Below, one piece after another: positions 62,013-64,000 of a stretch of DNA of 64,000 nucleotides; the first letter of the stretch is position 1; every line of letters begins with the position of its first letter. Source of the stretch: VXNE01 sp965116625 (lineage in GTDB: Bacteria; Pseudomonadota; Gammaproteobacteria; Pseudomonadales; Azotimanducaceae). A model generated the notes under the pieces. The model was not told the origin of the DNA. It saw only the letters and a list, made by a program, of their open reading frames with translations, and searched no databases. Both the position numbers and the translations under genes were made by a program. The stretch is taken from assembly GCA_965116625.1 (NCBI GenBank), contig OZ220717.1, positions 2,666,001 through 2,730,000 on the forward strand, in the 5' to 3' direction.

Positions 62013-63227
62013 TTGGTGAACCAACCTCCCGACCCGCAAACTTCGCTGCTTGTCGAGCTTCGCGGCGACCGCCCGGGAGCCCTGGAGGAGGCGCTCAAAC
62101 CCTTTGCCCGCCACGGCGTCAGCCTGACCCACATCGAGTCGCGCCCGCGGCGCGCGGAGACCTTTGACTTCTACGTGGATTGCGTGGGCGAGAGCGGTGA
62201 TCCGGCGATCAGGGCGATCATTGCCGAACTCCGCGATGTCGCCGTGGCGGTCGTCGTCCTCGGCCAGAGGGATGTCGCCTGGTTTCCGCGCCACGCGGCC
62301 GAGCTCGACCGCATTGCCAACAACACCCTGGAGGCGGGCGACGCCCTGCAAGCGGACCACCCGGGCTTCGCCGATCGGGCCTACCGTGACCGGCGGGCGG
62401 AAGTGGACCGTCTGGCCCGGGACTACCGTCACGGTGGCGAGTTTCCTGTCGTCGAGTACAACGAGGCAGAGAATGCGACGTGGCGCGTTGCCTACCGGCG
62501 GCTCGCCGTCCTGCGTCGCCGATACGCCTGCGAGGAGTACCGCAGGGCCCTGGCCGATCTTGAACGCCACTGTGACTTCGGAGACCAGCGCGTTCCCCAA
62601 GGCCGGGACGTCAGCGCGTTCCTGGAGGCCAGGACAGGTTTTCGGCTGCGGCCCGTCGCGGGATTGCTGAGCGCCCGGGACTTCCTTGCCGGTCTCGCAT
62701 TCCGCGTGTTTTTCTCAACCCAGTACATCCGCCACGGATCGAAACCCTTCTATACGCCGGAACCCGACGTGTGCCACGAACTGATCGGCCACGCTCCGAT
62801 GTTTGCCGACGCAGCGTTCGCCGAGCTGTCCCAGGAAATAGGGCTTGCGAGCGTCGGGGCGACCGACGAAGACATCGAGCGTCTGTCCCGATGCTATTGG
62901 CACTCGGTGGAATTCGGCCTCCTGCGCGAAGGCGGTGAGATGAAGGCCTACGGGGCCGGCCTGCTGTCGAGTTTCGGCGAGCTGGAACATGCCTGCGCGG
63001 GGACGTCGGACGCGACCTTCGTGGAGTGGGACCCGGCGGTCGCCGCCATGCGCGCGTATCCGGTGACGGAGTACCAGCCCGTCTATTTCGTCGCCGAGTC
63101 GCTGCAGGATGCCAAGATCAGGATGCGCGGTTTCTGCGAAGCTCTGCCGCGGCCTTTCTACGCCCGTTTCCACCCGGCTACTGACAGCGTCTGGGTCGAT
63201 CGCGCCGTGCGCCGACATGCGGGATAG
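62013..63227 (+). CDS. Aromatic amino acid hydroxylase with N-terminal ACT domain
   Basis: Pterin- and Fe(II)-dependent hydroxylase, most likely phenylalanine 4-monooxygenase. The protein has 404 residues. Residues about 10-85 form an ACT regulatory domain ('LRGDRPGALEEALKPFARHG', 'LTHIESRPRRAETFDFYVDC'), and about 100-400 the catalytic domain. Iron ligands are the two histidines in 'PDVCHELIGHAPMFAD' (about 254 and 259) and the glutamate in 'RCYWHSVEFGLLREGGEMKA' (about 298); 'VTEYQPVYFVAESLQDAK' is also conserved. Common bacterial PhhA has about 260-300 residues and no ACT domain, so the architecture is animal-like. The frame opens with TTG-GTG; either may be the start. Confidence 0.88.
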   Translation: MVNQPPDPQTSLLVELRGDRPGALEEALKPFARHGVSLTHIESRPRRAETFDFYVDCVGESGDPAIRAIIAELRDVAVAVVVLGQRDVAWFPRHAAELDRIANNTLEAGDALQADHPGFADRAYRDRRAEVDRLARDYRHGGEFPVVEYNEAENATWRVAYRRLAVLRRRYACEEYRRALADLERHCDFGDQRVPQGRDVSAFLEARTGFRLRPVAGLLSARDFLAGLAFRVFFSTQYIRHGSKPFYTPEPDVCHELIGHAPMFADAAFAELSQEIGLASVGATDEDIERLSRCYWHSVEFGLLREGGEMKAYGAGLLSSFGELEHACAGTSDATFVEWDPAVAAMRAYPVTEYQPVYFVAESLQDAKIRMRGFCEALPRPFYARFHPATDSVWVDRAVRRHAG

Positions 63228-63705
63228 CGACATCGGGACAGGAGATCTCCGGGAACCCGACATTCTCGTCGCCACGGGTTTCGGCGTCGGCTTGTTGACC
63301 GGCGGACGTTTTTCGCCGACCGAAACGGGACGGGCGCGCGCCGAAGTCTTCAATGAACACGGTCGTTTCCGGGCGCGGATGTCCGGACTCCTGGAAACGG
63401 CCAGCAGTTGGGCATCATCGGCAGCACAGATGGCCACTGGGGACCGGGCTACGGATAACTGTGGCTGCGTCAACGCGGCGTGTTGCCGGATTGATCGGTA
63501 CGTTAGATTCCGATCGCCCCTTCACGCCGCGCCTACTCCTCGTCGATAATCTCGTCTGGCTGATTGCGGGTGATCGCGAGCACATGGGCGCTGGAATTCT
63601 TGAAACGGATGCTGGGTCGTACGCGGTCTGGCCGGATCATGGTTCTTGGAACTCACGCTGCACCAGCCGCGTCGACATTTCATTGACCGTTGACCAAGCC
63701 CGGAT
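63228..63705. other. Gap of about 480 bases with weak coding signals
   Basis: One frame from an ATG at 63217 gives 'PDILVATGFGVGLLTGGRFS' and another from about 63500 gives 'TPRLLLVDNLVWLIAGDREH'. Both look protein-like in short stretches but do not join into a known family, so this may be a broken gene. Confidence 0.35.
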
Positions 63706-64000
63706 GTGAATACTCAAAGGCCGGGGCGAGGTTCCGGTGTCCGTGCCCCGAAACTCGTTTCCCTGCCGGCCGCGGCGGCCCGTCCCAGGCAAGCCGCTGC
63801 CCCCGACTGGGAAAATCCGTCGATCGTGCAGATCAACCGCGAGGCGCCTCACGCGAGAATGTTTTCGTTCGAGTCGCCGGACATCGCCGCGTCCATGGAC
63901 CCGGCCGCGTCAAGCCGCTTTCTTACGTTGAACGGCGCCTGGCATTTCCATTGGGTCGACAAACCAGCCGACCGGCCGGCCGACTTTTACCGGGACGGTT
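63706..64000 (+). CDS. Beta-galactosidase (LacZ-type, GH2), N-terminal part, runs off the window
   Basis: Starts probably at the GTG at 63706 and is cut by the window edge. After about 30 residues the LacZ N-terminus is clear: 'DWENPSIVQINREAPHARMF' followed by 'FLTLNGAWHFHWVDKPADRP' and 'ADFYRDG', the sugar-binding jelly-roll start of glycoside hydrolase family 2. The first ~30 residues contain an alanine-rich stretch that might be a weak signal for export. The catalytic domain lies beyond the window. Confidence 0.78.
   Translation, partial: MNTQRPGRGSGVRAPKLVSLPAAAARPRQAAAPDWENPSIVQINREAPHARMFSFESPDIAASMDPAASSRFLTLNGAWHFHWVDKPADRPADFYRDG

Overview
The window is 64 kb of high-GC bacterial DNA with dense coding, typical bacterial operons and no rRNA or tRNA gene that I could recognise. 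Gene content (RND pumps of the Gram-negative type, a GntR/HutC-controlled histidine-degradation locus with hutF and hutG, Kbl) points to a proteobacterium. A secreted giant protein built from cadherin-like, fibronectin III, scavenger-receptor (SRCR) and leucine-rich repeats suggests a marine, perhaps animal- or sponge-associated lifestyle. That lifestyle is inference, and I cannot name the species.

Layout. (1) 0.2-11.3 kb: a small exported thioredoxin-like protein, then two successive membrane-fusion/RND efflux pairs. The second RND pump carries an extra ~420-residue C-terminal domain that aligns by eye with the catalytic half of GlnE (glutamine synthetase adenylyltransferase) but has lost its catalytic aspartates. 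(2) 11.7-17.2 kb: one 1829-residue surface protein, bracketed by a 26-bp direct repeat that contains a palindrome. (3) 17.3-26.1 kb: housekeeping-type singles (VOC protein, two histidine phosphatases, methyltransferase, HAD phosphatases), several broken genes, and an ABC-2 exporter of three genes. (4) 26.2-48.5 kb: an accessory, defence-island-like stretch. It holds a frameshifted NTPase/phosphoribosyltransferase gene, a HEPN-like relic, an IS256 relic, a SLATT-effector operon, an overlapping pair of unknown genes with an ImmA-like tail, a coiled-coil membrane protein, an 1817-residue exonuclease-RecQ-UvrD fusion, a PIN/NYN nuclease, and an AbiEi/AbiEii-type toxin-antitoxin pair with a 22-bp palindrome upstream. 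Signal peptidase I, an HIT protein and a P-loop kinase sit among these. (5) 48.5-50.0 kb: about 1.5 kb with no convincing gene. (6) 50.0-64.0 kb: catabolism: kbl plus an SDR, a complete hut locus (hutH, hutU, hutC, hutF, hutG, hutI) with three matching candidate HutC operators, an AmpG-like MFS carrier, an F420-oxidoreductase relic, an aromatic amino acid hydroxylase with an N-terminal ACT domain (animal-like architecture), and the start of a LacZ-type beta-galactosidase at the right edge.

How it fits together. The hut genes convert histidine to glutamate by the five-step route (HutH-U-I-F-G, releasing formate), under one repressor. The accessory block has many single-base frameshifts, several at short homopolymers, while the catabolic and efflux genes are intact. 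This could be real decay of defence genes or consensus error, and reads would separate the two. The most unusual items are the RND-GlnE pseudoenzyme fusion, the triple nuclease/helicase fusion, and the animal-like surface protein with its flanking repeats.
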